NCBI GenBank assembly: GCA_009926135.1
Contig: RFPL01000003.1
Location: 62,001-126,000, forward strand
Direction of reading: 5' to 3'
Source of the DNA: Sphingomonadaceae bacterium
GTDB taxonomy: Bacteria > Pseudomonadota > Alphaproteobacteria > Sphingomonadales > Sphingomonadaceae
Length of the DNA stretch: 64,000 nucleotides
Shown piece by piece: positions 27,527 to 37,162 of the stretch. Below the pieces are notes generated by a model. It did not search any database. It was not told the DNA's origin and saw nothing but the letters and a program-made list of their open reading frames with translations. A program made the position numbers and the translations under genes. Numbering within the stretch: position 1 is the stretch's first letter; each line of letters begins with the position of its first letter.

Positions 27527-28398
27527 GCCGCGAGGCTGCCTTCATTGCTGCCCTGCGCGGTCTGGCTGCGCATCCCGCTGCGCGCGGATTGGCTGATGAT
27601 TGTGCGGTGCTTGAACTCGGCGGCGAGGCGCTGGTCCTGACCCATGACGCCATGGCCGAGGGCGTGCACTTCCTGCCCGGCCAGGACCAGGCCGACATCG
27701 CGTGGAAGCTGGTTTCCAGCAATCTTTCAGACCTCGCGGCCAAGGGCACCGACCCGCTCGGCGTGTTGCTGGGCTATCAGTTCGGTGCCGACGACGCGCG
27801 CTTCCTGGCCGGTCTGGAGGAGGTGCTGGCGCATTACGGAGTGCCCTTGCTGGGCGGCGATACGATTGGCGCGACCGGAGCCCAGGTGCTGGGACTGACC
27901 GCGCTGGGCCGTGCGACCCATCGCCCGGTCCCATCGCGGAGCGGCGCCCAAGCTGGCGATACGGTCTGGATCACTGGCCCGGTGGGCGCAGCCATGCTGG
28001 GCTTTGAGGCGCTGCGGGATGGCACTGGCGCGGACAGCCTGGCCTTCCGCCGCCCGCGAGCACTGCTCGCCGAAGGCGAGGCGCTCGCTCCGGCGGTCAC
28101 GGCGATGATGGACATCTCGGATGGGCTGCTGCTCGACGCCAGCCGAATGGCGCGCGCTTCAGGGATCAGCTTTGCGATCGATAGCACTGCTGTGCCGATC
28201 GCGGTGCCGGAACACCGCCGTGCAGAGGCGCTGCGCTGGGGTGAGGATTACCAGTTGCTGTTTACCCTGCCCGCTGGGGCCGAGCCACCAGTCACGGCCT
28301 TCAGGGTCGGTCAGGCTATCCCGTCCGCAGCGGCACCAATCCTGCTCGACGGGCAGCCGCAGCGCGAAGACTCTGGCCTTGGTTACGAACACCGCTAA
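27523..28398 (+). CDS. thiL: Thiamine-monophosphate kinase, apparent CTG start
   Basis: ThiL phosphorylates thiamine monophosphate to the diphosphate. Recognisable parts are LADDCAVLELGG, THDAMAEGVHFLPG, SSNLSDLAAKGTDPLG and MDISDGLLLDASRMA (metal and ATP binding). Family homology begins upstream at SREAAFIAALRGLA, but the frame holds no ATG, GTG or TTG between the stop at 27496 and TTG 27589. The CTG at 27523, overlapping the nusB TGA, gives a 291-aa product of normal length. Starting at 27589 would cut the conserved N-terminus. The stop overlaps the convergent desaturase stop. Confidence 0.9.
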   Translation: MSREAAFIAALRGLAAHPAARGLADDCAVLELGGEALVLTHDAMAEGVHFLPGQDQADIAWKLVSSNLSDLAAKGTDPLGVLLGYQFGADDARFLAGLEEVLAHYGVPLLGGDTIGATGAQVLGLTALGRATHRPVPSRSGAQAGDTVWITGPVGAAMLGFEALRDGTGADSLAFRRPRALLAEGEALAPAVTAMMDISDGLLLDASRMARASGISFAIDSTAVPIAVPEHRRAEALRWGEDYQLLFTLPAGAEPPVTAFRVGQAIPSAAAPILLDGQPQREDSGLGYEHR

Positions 28399-29342
28399 AG
28401 CGGTGAAACGTCGACCCCGCGCACCTTCAGAATCGGCTTCAGCGCGTAATAGGCTTCCTTGGTCCGGTGGTTCGGGATGCCCGGATAGAGGTGATGGACC
28501 ACATGGTACTGCATCCCCATCGACAGGATATGGCCGACCCTGCTCTTGAAAACGTTGGTGTTTTCGTAGCGTCCGGTCTTGCCTTCGCGCGGGTGATGCG
28601 GCGCCCATGACAGGAAGAAGCGGATATAGCTGAGGCCGATATGGCGCGGCAGCCACCAGATCAGCGCGGCTTCGATCGCATAGCCATTCCAGGCCATCGT
28701 GAAGAGCGTGCCCATGAAGACCAGCTGGAGCAGCATCGTCTCGACCAGCGCGCGGCGCGCTTCGGGCGTGCCCATGTCAGCCAGGATCCGCTTGTAGTGG
28801 TGGATCGAGCCATCGACCCCCGGCTGGCGGTTGTACCAGGTCTTGTACCACGCAGCCCACATGTTGGGCGCTTCGTCGGTATAGTCCGGATCCTTGTCAG
28901 GATGGTTGGTGTGGTAGTGATGCTCAAGGTGCATCAGCCGCGCCATCGAGAAGGGAAAAACGATCGGAATGGTCGATACCGCGCCAACCGCCTCGTTCAG
29001 CCAGCGAGTGTTGGTACCAGGTCTGCCGATGTTGGAATGCATCGCCTCGTGGCTGGTAACATAGCCACCCACGCAGAAGATGCAGGACAGGACGAAGGCC
29101 AGCGGCAGGTTGAGCACGCCCATGATCGCCAGCGGGAAGAACGACAGCCAGATCGCGAAGCAGCCAAAGGCGGCGACGGCATAAGGCCACATGGCCCCGC
29201 CGTGGAACTGGCGGGCAATTGCAATTTCTTCCTTGCGCAGGTCACGCCGGGTATAGCGATCCATCCCGTCCGGGCCGAGCGGGAAGGCTGCACGATCAGC
29301 GGCAGGGGCATCGCTGCGGGCCAGCAGCTCCTGTTCACTCAC
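28395..29342 (-). CDS. Membrane fatty acid desaturase family protein
   Basis: The 315-aa protein has the three histidine boxes of diiron membrane desaturases: HEAMH (98-102), HLEHHYHTNH (138-147) and YHVVHH (279-284), spaced by hydrophobic segments. The pattern resembles beta-carotene hydroxylase/fatty acid desaturase proteins of sphingomonads, so the substrate could be a carotenoid or a lipid acyl chain. It starts at GTG overlapping the stop of the small membrane gene upstream (GTGA). Confidence 0.88.
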   Translation of the reverse strand: MSEQELLARSDAPAADRAAFPLGPDGMDRYTRRDLRKEEIAIARQFHGGAMWPYAVAAFGCFAIWLSFFPLAIMGVLNLPLAFVLSCIFCVGGYVTSHEAMHSNIGRPGTNTRWLNEAVGAVSTIPIVFPFSMARLMHLEHHYHTNHPDKDPDYTDEAPNMWAAWYKTWYNRQPGVDGSIHHYKRILADMGTPEARRALVETMLLQLVFMGTLFTMAWNGYAIEAALIWWLPRHIGLSYIRFFLSWAPHHPREGKTGRYENTNVFKSRVGHILSMGMQYHVVHHLYPGIPNHRTKEAYYALKPILKVRGVDVSPL

Positions 29343-29533
29343 AGCCAGCGGCCCCGAATATTGGCAACCAGGCCCCAGGAGCCGCCAATGATCAGCCCGA
29401 AGGCAATCCGGCTCATCCCGAATGGTGCCGGGATATCCCAGAGCACCATCATTTGCGCAACGAGCGGAGCGATGAAGCCGATGCCGAAGAAGAACGGCAT
29501 CCAGGCGAGCACTTGTTTGAGAACCGTGGCCAT
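29339..29533 (-). CDS. Small membrane protein coupled to the desaturase gene
   Basis: A 64-aa product with two likely membrane helices (MPFFFGIGFIAPLVAQMMVL and FGLIIGGSWGLVANIRG). ATG at 29533 is preceded by GGGAAG 8-9 bases upstream; the stop overlaps the desaturase GTG start. I do not recognise a named family. The coupling suggests an accessory role for, or co-regulation with, the desaturase. Confidence 0.7.
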   Translation of the reverse strand: MATVLKQVLAWMPFFFGIGFIAPLVAQMMVLWDIPAPFGMSRIAFGLIIGGSWGLVANIRGRWL

Positions 29534-29684
29534 GGCGTTAACTTCCCACAAACCATTCAAATAGGCAATATTGCTTGGATTCATCCCGTTGTCCCGCCGG
29601 GAAACGCCCCTGGCAGAAGTGGCGGGGAAAAGGCCGCGCGAAATGATTGCATGGCCGGAAAACGTCCTATAGCGTCCCGCACAG

Positions 29685-29700
29685 CCCCGCGTTCGCGGGG
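29685..29700 (+). promoter_or_regulatory. Leader hairpin upstream of hppA
   Basis: CCCCGCG and CGCGGGG form a 7-bp stem around TT, 32 bp before the hppA GTG start and 16 bp before its GGGGGAG ribosome-binding site. An AT-rich stretch (29704-29716) separates the hairpin from the ribosome-binding site. It may affect mRNA stability. The 198-bp gap 29534-29731 holds no other feature I can support. Confidence 0.5.
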
Positions 29701-29731
29701 TTCCTATTAAAATATAAGGGGGAGCGAACTC

Positions 29732-31822
29732 GTGGATCTCGTCACGCTCGCAATTATCCTTGGCCTGGTAGCCGTATTGTACGGCTTTATTACCAGTCGC
29801 CAGGTGCTCGGCGCATCCGCCGGCAATGAAAAAATGCAGGAAATCGCCGCTGCCATCCAGGAAGGCGCACAAGCCTATCTGAAGCGGCAGTACACCGCGA
29901 TCGCGGTGGTCGGCGTGATCGTCGCGATCATCGTGGCCGCTACGCTCGGCGCGATCCCGGCGATCGGCTTTGTAATCGGTGCCGTGCTTTCGGGCGTGGC
30001 TGGGTTCATCGGCATGAACGTGTCGGTGCGCTCGAATGTGCGCACGGCTGCGGCTGCGCAGACCGGTCTGCAGGAAGGCCTGACGCTGGCATTCCGCGCT
30101 GGCGCCATCACCGGCATGCTCGTGGCAGGCCTTGCGCTCCTCGCGATTGCCGGGTTCTTCTGGTACCTGACCGGCCCGGCGGCGCTTGCTGCTGACAGCC
30201 GTCCGGTGGTTACCGGCCTCACCGCGCTGGCGCTGGGCGCTTCGCTGGTGTCGATCTTCGCGCGCCTTGGCGGCGGCATCTTCACCAAGGCTGCCGACGT
30301 GGGCGCTGACCTGGTCGGCAAGGTCGAAGCCGGCATCCCCGAGGATGACCCCCGCAACCCCGCCGTGATCGCCGACAACGTGGGCGATAACGTGGGTGAC
30401 TGCGCCGGCATGGCGGCTGACCTGTTCGAGACCTACGTGGTCACCGTGGGTGCAACGATGGTGCTGACCGCACTGCTGCTGCGCGGCGCGGAAAACCTTG
30501 CCACGCTGATGGCCCTTCCGCTGCTGATCGGCGGCGTGTGCATCGTTACCTCGATCATCGGCACCTACTTCGTGCGCCTCGGCGGCGGCAAGAACATCAT
30601 GGGGGCCATGTACAAGGGTTTCCTGGTTACTGCCGTGCTTTCGGTCCCCGCCATCTGGTGGGCGATCAACTATGCGCTGGGCAGCATGGAAGCGCCGATT
30701 GCCGGAGCTGAGTATACCGGCCGGACGCTGTTCTATTGCGGCCTGCTCGGCCTGGTCATCACCGGCCTGATCATCTGGATCACCGAGTATTATACCGGCA
30801 CCAACTATCGCCCGGTCCGCTCGATCGCCAAGGCTTCGGAAACGGGCCACGGCACCAACGTGATCCAGGGCCTGGCCATCAGCATGGAAGCCACTGCGCT
30901 GCCGACGCTGGTGATCTGCACTGGCATCATCGTTGCCTTCAAGCTGGCTGGCCTGATGGGCATTGCCTATGCCGCAACCTCGATGCTCGCGCTGGCTGGC
31001 ATGGTCGTGGCACTCGACGCCTATGGTCCGGTTACCGACAATGCCGGCGGTATCGCCGAAATGGCCGGGCTGGACGACAGCGTGCGCGAAAAGACCGATG
31101 CGCTCGATGCCGTGGGCAACACCACCAAGGCCGTGACCAAGGGCTATGCCATTGGTTCGGCCGGCCTCGCGGCACTGGTGCTGTTCGCGACCTACACCGC
31201 TGACTTGCGCGAGTTCTTCAGCACCGTGACGGTCGATTTCAGCCTTGAGAACCCTTACGTCATCGTCGGCCTGCTGCTCGGCGCGCTGCTGCCCTACCTC
31301 TTCGGGGCCATGGGCATGACTGCGGTCGGTCGTGCAGCCGGTGAAGTGGTGAAGGACGTCCGCGATCAGTTCGCGAACGATCCCGGCATCATGACCTATG
31401 CGAGCAAGCCCAACTATGCCCGCACGGTTGACCTGGTGACCAAGGCGGCGATCAAGGAAATGATCGTTCCGTCGCTGCTGCCGGTTGCGGCTCCGATCGT
31501 GGTCTACTTCGTGATCACGGCTGTGGCAGGCCAAGCCAACGGCTTTGCCGCACTGGGCGCACTGCTCCTCGGCGTGATCGTTGGCGGCCTGTTCGTCGCG
31601 ATCTCGATGACCTCGGGCGGCGGCGCATGGGACAATGCCAAGAAGTACATCGAAGACGGCAACCACGGCGGCAAGGGCTCTGAAGCCCACAAGGCCGCGG
31701 TGACCGGCGACACGGTCGGCGATCCCTACAAGGATACCGCCGGGCCAGCCGTCAACCCGATGATCAAGATCACCAACATCGTCGCGCTGCTGCTGCTCGC
31801 GGCGCTGGCTGCGGGTCACTGA
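29732..31822 (+). CDS. hppA: Membrane-bound proton-translocating pyrophosphatase, K+-independent type
   Basis: The 696-aa protein with about 16 helices pumps ions at the expense of pyrophosphate. The substrate motif is [11 protein letters not shown] (189-199), and DNAGGIAEM and the C-terminal [18 protein letters not shown] are conserved. Position about 463-468 reads GNTTKA: Lys in place of Ala is the signature of K+-independent H+-pumping enzymes. It starts at GTG after GGGGGAG. A strong terminator follows 40 bp past the stop. Confidence 0.97.
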   Translation: MDLVTLAIILGLVAVLYGFITSRQVLGASAGNEKMQEIAAAIQEGAQAYLKRQYTAIAVVGVIVAIIVAATLGAIPAIGFVIGAVLSGVAGFIGMNVSVRSNVRTAAAAQTGLQEGLTLAFRAGAITGMLVAGLALLAIAGFFWYLTGPAALAADSRPVVTGLTALALGASLVSIFARLGGGIFTKAADVGADLVGKVEAGIPEDDPRNPAVIADNVGDNVGDCAGMAADLFETYVVTVGATMVLTALLLRGAENLATLMALPLLIGGVCIVTSIIGTYFVRLGGGKNIMGAMYKGFLVTAVLSVPAIWWAINYALGSMEAPIAGAEYTGRTLFYCGLLGLVITGLIIWITEYYTGTNYRPVRSIAKASETGHGTNVIQGLAISMEATALPTLVICTGIIVAFKLAGLMGIAYAATSMLALAGMVVALDAYGPVTDNAGGIAEMAGLDDSVREKTDALDAVGNTTKAVTKGYAIGSAGLAALVLFATYTADLREFFSTVTVDFSLENPYVIVGLLLGALLPYLFGAMGMTAVGRAAGEVVKDVRDQFANDPGIMTYASKPNYARTVDLVTKAAIKEMIVPSLLPVAAPIVVYFVITAVAGQANGFAALGALLLGVIVGGLFVAISMTSGGGAWDNAKKYIEDGNHGGKGSEAHKAAVTGDTVGDPYKDTAGPAVNPMIKITNIVALLLLAALAAGH

Positions 31823-31861
31823 GCGGGCACTAGCCCCTCACCCACCGCAGGGTGAACAAGA

Positions 31862-31893
31862 CCCCGCCCGGAGCGATCCGGGCGGGGTTTTTT
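31862..31893 (+). terminator. Rho-independent terminator of hppA
   Basis: A perfect 10-bp GC stem (31862-31871 with 31878-31887) with a 6-nt loop, followed directly by six T residues. It separates hppA from the S9 peptidase gene. Confidence 0.95.
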
Positions 31894-31994
31894 GTTTGTG
31901 CAGAAGCGCTTTGGCCCATTGCACGACGCATCTGTTTCGCTAGTTTCAGCGCCATCGGGGCCGCACTGGTCGCGCCCCTTCGGAGGTTTTGGAA

Positions 31995-34100
31995 GTGCTT
32001 GGAAAGAACATCCTGCTCGGCGGCGCACTGGCCGCCGTGCTCAGTCTGTCGCTCTCTGCCCCGGTCGATGCGCAAGGTGTTGCACCTGCCGCCACCGACA
32101 TCGTGGTCAAGGGCATCAAGGGCCGCGTGCCGACCGAAATCTTCGGCAAGCGCCCCTTCATGCGCAATCCGGTGATCTCACCCGACGGCACGAAGATCGC
32201 CGTGATGATGAGCCGCAACGGGATCGACAACCTGGGCATCATCGATCTAACCAAGCTTGGCAGCCCACCCAAGTTCTTCGCCCGCGCCGAAGAGTTCCGC
32301 GAAGCCGGTGACCGCACGGTCGGCGGCTGGTCGTGGGTCGGCAACCGGACCGTGCTGTTCACACTGGCCTCGCGCGAGATCATCGGCGGCCAGCGCGTCG
32401 ATCTGCTGCGCTATGTCGCCTATGACCTGGAAAGTGGCAGCCTGACCCCGCTGGCCTGGGAAGGTGCCTCGGGCAATGGGATCCAGATCCTTTATCGCGA
32501 CCACGTGAAAGAGCGGGTGCTGATGCAGCGCACCTCGTTCCGCAACGACCAGAACGAGTTCCGGCCCGAGGTGATCGACCTTGACGTGCGCACTGGCAAG
32601 TTCACCACGGCGCAGCGACCGAACGTGTTCGTCAGCCAGTGGGTGGCCGATGGCAAAGGCGTGATCCGCGCCGGGATCGGCGGCGATAACGACGGCAAGC
32701 AGCGGCTGATGTATCGCTCTACCCCGGACCAGCCGTTCAAGACCCTGTCGAACGAGAAGGACACCACGTTCACCGGCACCCAGATCACGCCGGATATCTT
32801 CACGCTGGACGGCGACATTGCCTATGCCACCAGCAACAAGGACGGCTACCGCAAGGTCTACCGGGTGAACCTGGCGACGATGGAAGTGGTCGGCAAGCCA
32901 GTGTTCGAAGTGCCGGGCCACGATGTCGAAGGGTTGGTGCCAAGCAAGGACGACACCCGGCTGATCGGCGTACGCTATACCACCAACAAGCAGCGCACCC
33001 GCTGGTTCGATGGCCGCCTGAACGAGATCCAGAAGTTCTTCGATGAGGATTTCGGCGCGGGCAACGCCCGGATCATGTCGGCGGACGATGATTACACCAA
33101 GCTGGTGGTGTTCATTGCCAAGCCGTCCGAGCCGGGGACCTATTACCTCTATGATACGGTCAGCGGCAACCTGGGCGTGCTCGGGCATTTCCATCCCGAC
33201 CTGCAGGACGCCGACCTGAACCCGACCGAGACGATCCGTTACAAGGCGTCCGACGGGATGGAGATCCCGGCAGTCGTCACCTATCCGCGCCACCGGCCGC
33301 ATCGCAAGAACCTGCCGGTGATCGTCATGCCGCATGGCGGCCCGTTCGGCGTGCGTGACGAGGAAGAGTTTGGCTTCTTCCCTTGGCAGCAGGCGATGGC
33401 CGAACTGGGCTATGTCGTGATCCAGCCGAACTATCGCGGCTCCGGCGGTTACGGGAAACAGTTCGTGCTCGAAGGGCGCAAGCCCAATGGTTACGGCCAG
33501 CGGATGCAGGACGATCTCAACGATGCCCTGACCTGGTTTGGCCAGACCGGGCTGATCGATCCCAAGCGCGCCTGCATCATGGGCTGGTCCTATGGCGGCT
33601 ATGCCACGGCCCGCGGGGCGCAGCGCGATCCCAATGTCTGGAAATGCGCCATCGCCGGGGCCGGGGTCTACGATTTCCCGATGATGAAGGCCTATGACAT
33701 GGGCGCATTCGGCAGCTTTGGCGCAAACTTCCAGGCCACGGCCGACAACCTCGTTGCCATCTCTTCCGCGCGCAATACCGATGGGGCCTGGGCGCCGATC
33801 CTGATCGTCGCGGGCCTGCGCGATGCGCGCATTCCGATCGAACAGTCGCGCACTCTAGTCTCGCGGCTCAAGGGCTCGGGCAAGAAGGAAGGGATCGACT
33901 TCCGCTATGTCGAGCAGCCCAAGGGCACCCACAACCTGCCCTACGAAGAAGTGCACATCGAATGGCTGGTCGAGGCCGAAAAGTGGGCTGACCGCTTCAA
34001 CCCGGCCTATGTCCCCGCCGATATCGACTATGCTCGCAAGCCGAATGTCGATCCGCGCTTCCAGAAGACCGTTGGCGCGCCAGCCACGGCCAGCAAGTAA
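31995..34100 (+). CDS. Exported S9 family peptidase (prolyl oligopeptidase/acylaminoacyl peptidase type)
   Basis: From GTG 31995, with CGGAGG 8 bases upstream, the protein has 701 aa and a signal peptide (ILLGGALAAVLSLSLSAPVDA). Residues about 50-410 form a beta-propeller-like domain; the C-terminal alpha/beta hydrolase has the triad Ser532 (GWSYGGYA), Asp610 (GLRDARIP) and His646 (KGTHNLP). It should cut short peptides in the periplasm. The TTG at 31989 is too close to the ribosome-binding site to be the start. Confidence 0.92.
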   Translation: MLGKNILLGGALAAVLSLSLSAPVDAQGVAPAATDIVVKGIKGRVPTEIFGKRPFMRNPVISPDGTKIAVMMSRNGIDNLGIIDLTKLGSPPKFFARAEEFREAGDRTVGGWSWVGNRTVLFTLASREIIGGQRVDLLRYVAYDLESGSLTPLAWEGASGNGIQILYRDHVKERVLMQRTSFRNDQNEFRPEVIDLDVRTGKFTTAQRPNVFVSQWVADGKGVIRAGIGGDNDGKQRLMYRSTPDQPFKTLSNEKDTTFTGTQITPDIFTLDGDIAYATSNKDGYRKVYRVNLATMEVVGKPVFEVPGHDVEGLVPSKDDTRLIGVRYTTNKQRTRWFDGRLNEIQKFFDEDFGAGNARIMSADDDYTKLVVFIAKPSEPGTYYLYDTVSGNLGVLGHFHPDLQDADLNPTETIRYKASDGMEIPAVVTYPRHRPHRKNLPVIVMPHGGPFGVRDEEEFGFFPWQQAMAELGYVVIQPNYRGSGGYGKQFVLEGRKPNGYGQRMQDDLNDALTWFGQTGLIDPKRACIMGWSYGGYATARGAQRDPNVWKCAIAGAGVYDFPMMKAYDMGAFGSFGANFQATADNLVAISSARNTDGAWAPILIVAGLRDARIPIEQSRTLVSRLKGSGKKEGIDFRYVEQPKGTHNLPYEEVHIEWLVEAEKWADRFNPAYVPADIDYARKPNVDPRFQKTVGAPATASK

Positions 34101-34139
34101 GCGCCGCGTTAGGCAATCCTTGGGATTTCAAGGCTAAAG

Positions 34140-34178
34140 CCCCCGGTTGCGGCGCCCGTTGGCCGCAGTAACCGGGGG
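34140..34178 (+). promoter_or_regulatory. Hairpin covering the ribosome-binding site of the GNAT gene
   Basis: CCCCCGGTT (34140-34148) pairs with AACCGGGGG (34170-34178); GCGGC and GCCGC (34149-34153, 34162-34166) extend the stem after a 3-nt bulge. The 3' arm includes the GGGGG that would serve as Shine-Dalgarno for TTG 34186. It could be a weak terminator of the peptidase gene or a translational control element. Confidence 0.6.
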
Positions 34179-34185
34179 TTCTACT

Positions 34186-35367
34186 TTGGCAAGCAGCGCA
34201 TCGCTGGCCCTGCCTGAAGCCGCGCGGCAGACCGCCGCAGCCGTTGCCGCGCCTGCCGTTGACGTAAGCGTAAGTGTCCGCGACTGGCGCGGGACCGACA
34301 GTCCGGACTTTCGGGCCGCCTGGGATCACCTGGCCGAACGCGCAGCCGAACCCAATCCGTTCTTCGAAAGCTGGTACCTGCTCCCGGCCTTGCGCGCCCA
34401 CGATCCGGCCAGCGAAGTGCGGCTGTTCTGCCTCCATGCGGATGACGAGCTGATCGGCCTGATCCCGCTGGCCCGGTTGCCGCGCTATTATGGCAAGCCG
34501 GTGCCGCACTGGTCGGCCTGGATGCACGGCAATTGCTTCCTCGGGACGCCGCTGGCCGCCAAAGGCCATGAGACGTCGTTCTGGCGCGCGCTGCTGGACT
34601 GGGTGGACCGCCACGCGGGCACCGGCCTGTTCCTGCACCTGCCGCACCTGCCGCTCGACGGGCCGAACCATCGCGCCCTGACCGCGCTCTGCGCCGCACA
34701 GCGCCGACCCGCCGGTTTGGTCCACCGCGAAGAGCGGGCCATGCTCGCCTCCGATCTCTCCCCCGAGCCCTATCTCGAAGCCGCGCTTGCGGCCAAGAAG
34801 CGCAAGGAACTGCGCCGGCAATTCGCGCGCCTGTCCGAACTGGGCGAATTGACGATCACGCACTGCCGCGATGACACTGGCTTGGCGCAATGGATCGAGG
34901 ACTTCCTCGCGCTTGAGCATTCGGGCTGGAAAGGCAGCGCCGGCTCCGCGCTGGCCTCGCACCACACCACCGCCACACTGTTCCGCGAAGCCCTGCCCGG
35001 AGCCTCCGCCCGCGGACGACTGGAACGACTGACCCTGGCGCTGGATGGCGAGCCGCTGGCCATGCTTGCCAGTTTCGTCACGCCGCCGGGGGCCTTCTCC
35101 TACAAGACCGCCTTTGACGAACGCTTTGCCCGCTTCTCTCCCGGCGTTTTGCTCCAACGCGCCAACCTGGCGATGCTGGAAGACCCCGGCGTGGCCTGGA
35201 CTGACAGCTGCGCCGCCGCCGATCATCCGATGATCGACCACCTCTGGCGCGAACGCCGCGCCATCGGGCGGATTTCGCTCGGCCTCGGCGGCCCGTTGCG
35301 CCGCCTTGCCTTCTCGGCCCTGCTTCGGCTGGAACTGGGCCGCCACCCCGCAGGATTGGACCAATGA
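34186..35367 (+). CDS. GNAT family acetyltransferase (CelD/FemAB-like)
   Basis: About 393 aa from TTG 34186. It has the double-GNAT layout of BioF2-like/CelD proteins: NPFFESWYLLPALRAH near the N-terminus (about 45-60), KKRKELRRQFARLSELGELT in the middle (about 205-225), and FSYKTAFDERFARFSPGVLL in the second GNAT half. Relatives transfer acyl groups in polysaccharide or cell-wall synthesis; the substrate here is unknown. The stop overlaps the start of the JmjC-like gene (ATGA), so the two proteins are likely to act together. Confidence 0.82.
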   Translation: MASSASLALPEAARQTAAAVAAPAVDVSVSVRDWRGTDSPDFRAAWDHLAERAAEPNPFFESWYLLPALRAHDPASEVRLFCLHADDELIGLIPLARLPRYYGKPVPHWSAWMHGNCFLGTPLAAKGHETSFWRALLDWVDRHAGTGLFLHLPHLPLDGPNHRALTALCAAQRRPAGLVHREERAMLASDLSPEPYLEAALAAKKRKELRRQFARLSELGELTITHCRDDTGLAQWIEDFLALEHSGWKGSAGSALASHHTTATLFREALPGASARGRLERLTLALDGEPLAMLASFVTPPGAFSYKTAFDERFARFSPGVLLQRANLAMLEDPGVAWTDSCAAADHPMIDHLWRERRAIGRISLGLGGPLRRLAFSALLRLELGRHPAGLDQ

Positions 35368-36203
35368 CCGTCTTCTCCCCTGCTGAACGCGAGCGCTTTG
35401 CGGCGCACTATCCGGAAGTGCCGCACAAGCTGTCCCACGCGCTCGGCCGCCATCCGCTGCTGGAACTTGATGCCCTCGCCCGCCTCGCGGAGGCGCTCCC
35501 GGCGGAATCGATCGAATACAACCAGGCCGACCTGCCGATCGGCATCGACGGCAAGCCTGACCCGACCGGCATTCCGATTGGCGATACGATCCGCCGGATC
35601 GAGGCAACGGGTTCCTGGGCCGCGCTCAAGAACGTGGAGCAGGTTCCGGCCTATGCCGCGCTGCTGGCTGACCTGCTGGCCGAAATCCAGCCGCAGATCG
35701 AGGCAAAGACCGGCCGGATGATGAAGACGCAAGGCTTCATCTTCATCACCAGCCCGAACGGGGTCACGCCCTATCACTTCGACCCCGAGCACAACATCCT
35801 GCTGCAGGTCCGCGGTTCCAAGGTGATGACTCAGTTCCCGGCCGGTGACGCGACCTTCGCCCCGGACGAGGTGCACGAGGGCTATCACACCGGCGGCGGG
35901 CGTGAGCTCAAGTGGCGTGACGAATTGCTGGCTGGCGGCACCGAATTCCCGCTGGAAGCCGGCGAGGCGCTGTTCGTGCCGGTGATGGCGCCGCATTTCG
36001 TCCGCAACGGGCCGCAGCCTTCGGTCTCACTCTCGATCACCTGGCGCTCGGAATGGTCCTTTGCCGAGGCTGACGCCCGAGCCTTCAACGGGCTGTTGCG
36101 CCGGATCGGCCTGCGCCCGCGCCAGCCGGGGCGCTGGCCGCAGACCAACCGCGCCAAGGCGCTTGGTTGGCGGGTGATCCGCAAGCTGTCGCTGCGGGGT
36201 TAA
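35364..36203 (+). CDS. JmjC/cupin-like 2-oxoglutarate oxygenase family protein
   Basis: The 279-aa protein has a JmjC-type cupin with iron ligands His138 and Asp140 (YHFDPEHN) and His211 (MAPHFVRNG), plus VRGSKVMTQFP, as in cupin_8 hydroxylases. The substrate could be a protein side chain, tRNA or lipid; nothing in sequence decides. Translation is coupled to the GNAT gene upstream. It is often annotated as a transcriptional regulator, but no DNA-binding motif is present. Confidence 0.85.
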   Translation: MTVFSPAERERFAAHYPEVPHKLSHALGRHPLLELDALARLAEALPAESIEYNQADLPIGIDGKPDPTGIPIGDTIRRIEATGSWAALKNVEQVPAYAALLADLLAEIQPQIEAKTGRMMKTQGFIFITSPNGVTPYHFDPEHNILLQVRGSKVMTQFPAGDATFAPDEVHEGYHTGGGRELKWRDELLAGGTEFPLEAGEALFVPVMAPHFVRNGPQPSVSLSITWRSEWSFAEADARAFNGLLRRIGLRPRQPGRWPQTNRAKALGWRVIRKLSLRG

Positions 36204-36258
36204 CCGCCCGGCTAAAACCGGATTGACGCGCGCGGGTGGCACCCGCAAAGGGCATGGC

Positions 36259-37152
36259 ATGGACATTCCCGATATTTCGCCCGAACGCCTCGTGTCCGGC
36301 CTGGTGCGCCTGCTGACGGTTGAACCCGACGGCGAGGATCACTTCCACGGCCGCCGCAAGAAGGGCGGCATCGGCCGGGTATTTGGCGGCGAAGTGATCG
36401 CCCAGGCGCTCAATGCCGCCCAGGCCACGGTAGAGGAAGGCCGCGCGGCCCACTCCCTCCACGCCTATTTCCTCCGCGGCGGCAGTGAAGAACACCCTTG
36501 CGACCTGCAAGTGGCGCGCGATTTCGATGGTGGCTCCTTCTCCAACCGCCGGGTCGTGGCCAGCCAGCAGGGCCGCCCGATCCTGAACCTGACCGCCTCG
36601 TTCCAGAAGCACGAGGAAGGCTTGTCGCACCGCGATGCCGAAATGCCCGACGTGCCGGGGCCCGACGAACTGGAGCCCGAGGTCGACGTGCGCCGCCGCT
36701 TTGCCGAAACCGCCCGGCCCGAAGCGCGCCACCACTTCCTAGCACCACGCCCGGTTGAAATGCGCGCGGTTGAAGGGCGGCACTGGATGAACCCGCAGCC
36801 GGCCCCGCCGCGCTCGCACTCATGGTTCAAGACTGTTGCGCCGCTGCCTGATGACCCGGCGATCCACCGCGCGATCCTGGCCTATGCCAGCGACATGACC
36901 CTGCTGGGCACCTGTGCCCTGCCCCACGGCCTGTCCTGGGCGCGCGGCGAAGTGATCAGCGCCAGTCTGGACCACGCGGTCTGGTTCCATGATGACTTCC
37001 GCGCCGATGAATGGCTGCTCTATGCCACTGACAGCCCCTGGTCCGACCGCGGCCGGGGCTTCAATCGTGGACGGATTTTCACCCAGGACGGCCGCCTGGT
37101 TGCCAGCGTCGCCCAGGAAGGCATGATTCGGCGGGCAACGCCCAAGGGTTGA
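36259..37152 (+). CDS. tesB: Acyl-CoA thioesterase II
   Basis: The 297-aa double-hotdog enzyme hydrolyses medium and long acyl-CoA. Conserved parts are GRVFGGEVIAQALNAAQ, HSLHAYFLRGG, GGSFSNRRVVASQQG and, in the second half, LDHAVWFHDDFRADEWLLY with the catalytic Asp. The ATG at 36259 is preceded by AAAGGG; the frame is open 36 bases upstream without homology. It converges on the haem-oxygenase-like gene with a 10-bp gap. Confidence 0.95.
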   Translation: MDIPDISPERLVSGLVRLLTVEPDGEDHFHGRRKKGGIGRVFGGEVIAQALNAAQATVEEGRAAHSLHAYFLRGGSEEHPCDLQVARDFDGGSFSNRRVVASQQGRPILNLTASFQKHEEGLSHRDAEMPDVPGPDELEPEVDVRRRFAETARPEARHHFLAPRPVEMRAVEGRHWMNPQPAPPRSHSWFKTVAPLPDDPAIHRAILAYASDMTLLGTCALPHGLSWARGEVISASLDHAVWFHDDFRADEWLLYATDSPWSDRGRGFNRGRIFTQDGRLVASVAQEGMIRRATPKG

Positions 37153-37162
37153 GCCGTGCGGC

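Noticed and set aside
29339..31819. 826-codon open frame antisense to hppA
   Set aside because: The sense strand encodes a clear H+-pyrophosphatase; the antisense product is His/Arg/Gly-rich with no family pattern. Long antisense frames are expected where GC-rich third positions suppress stops. Only its last 64 codons form a plausible gene.
33997..35607. 536-codon minus-strand frame over the GNAT gene
   Set aside because: Shadow of the GNAT and JmjC genes; low-complexity product.
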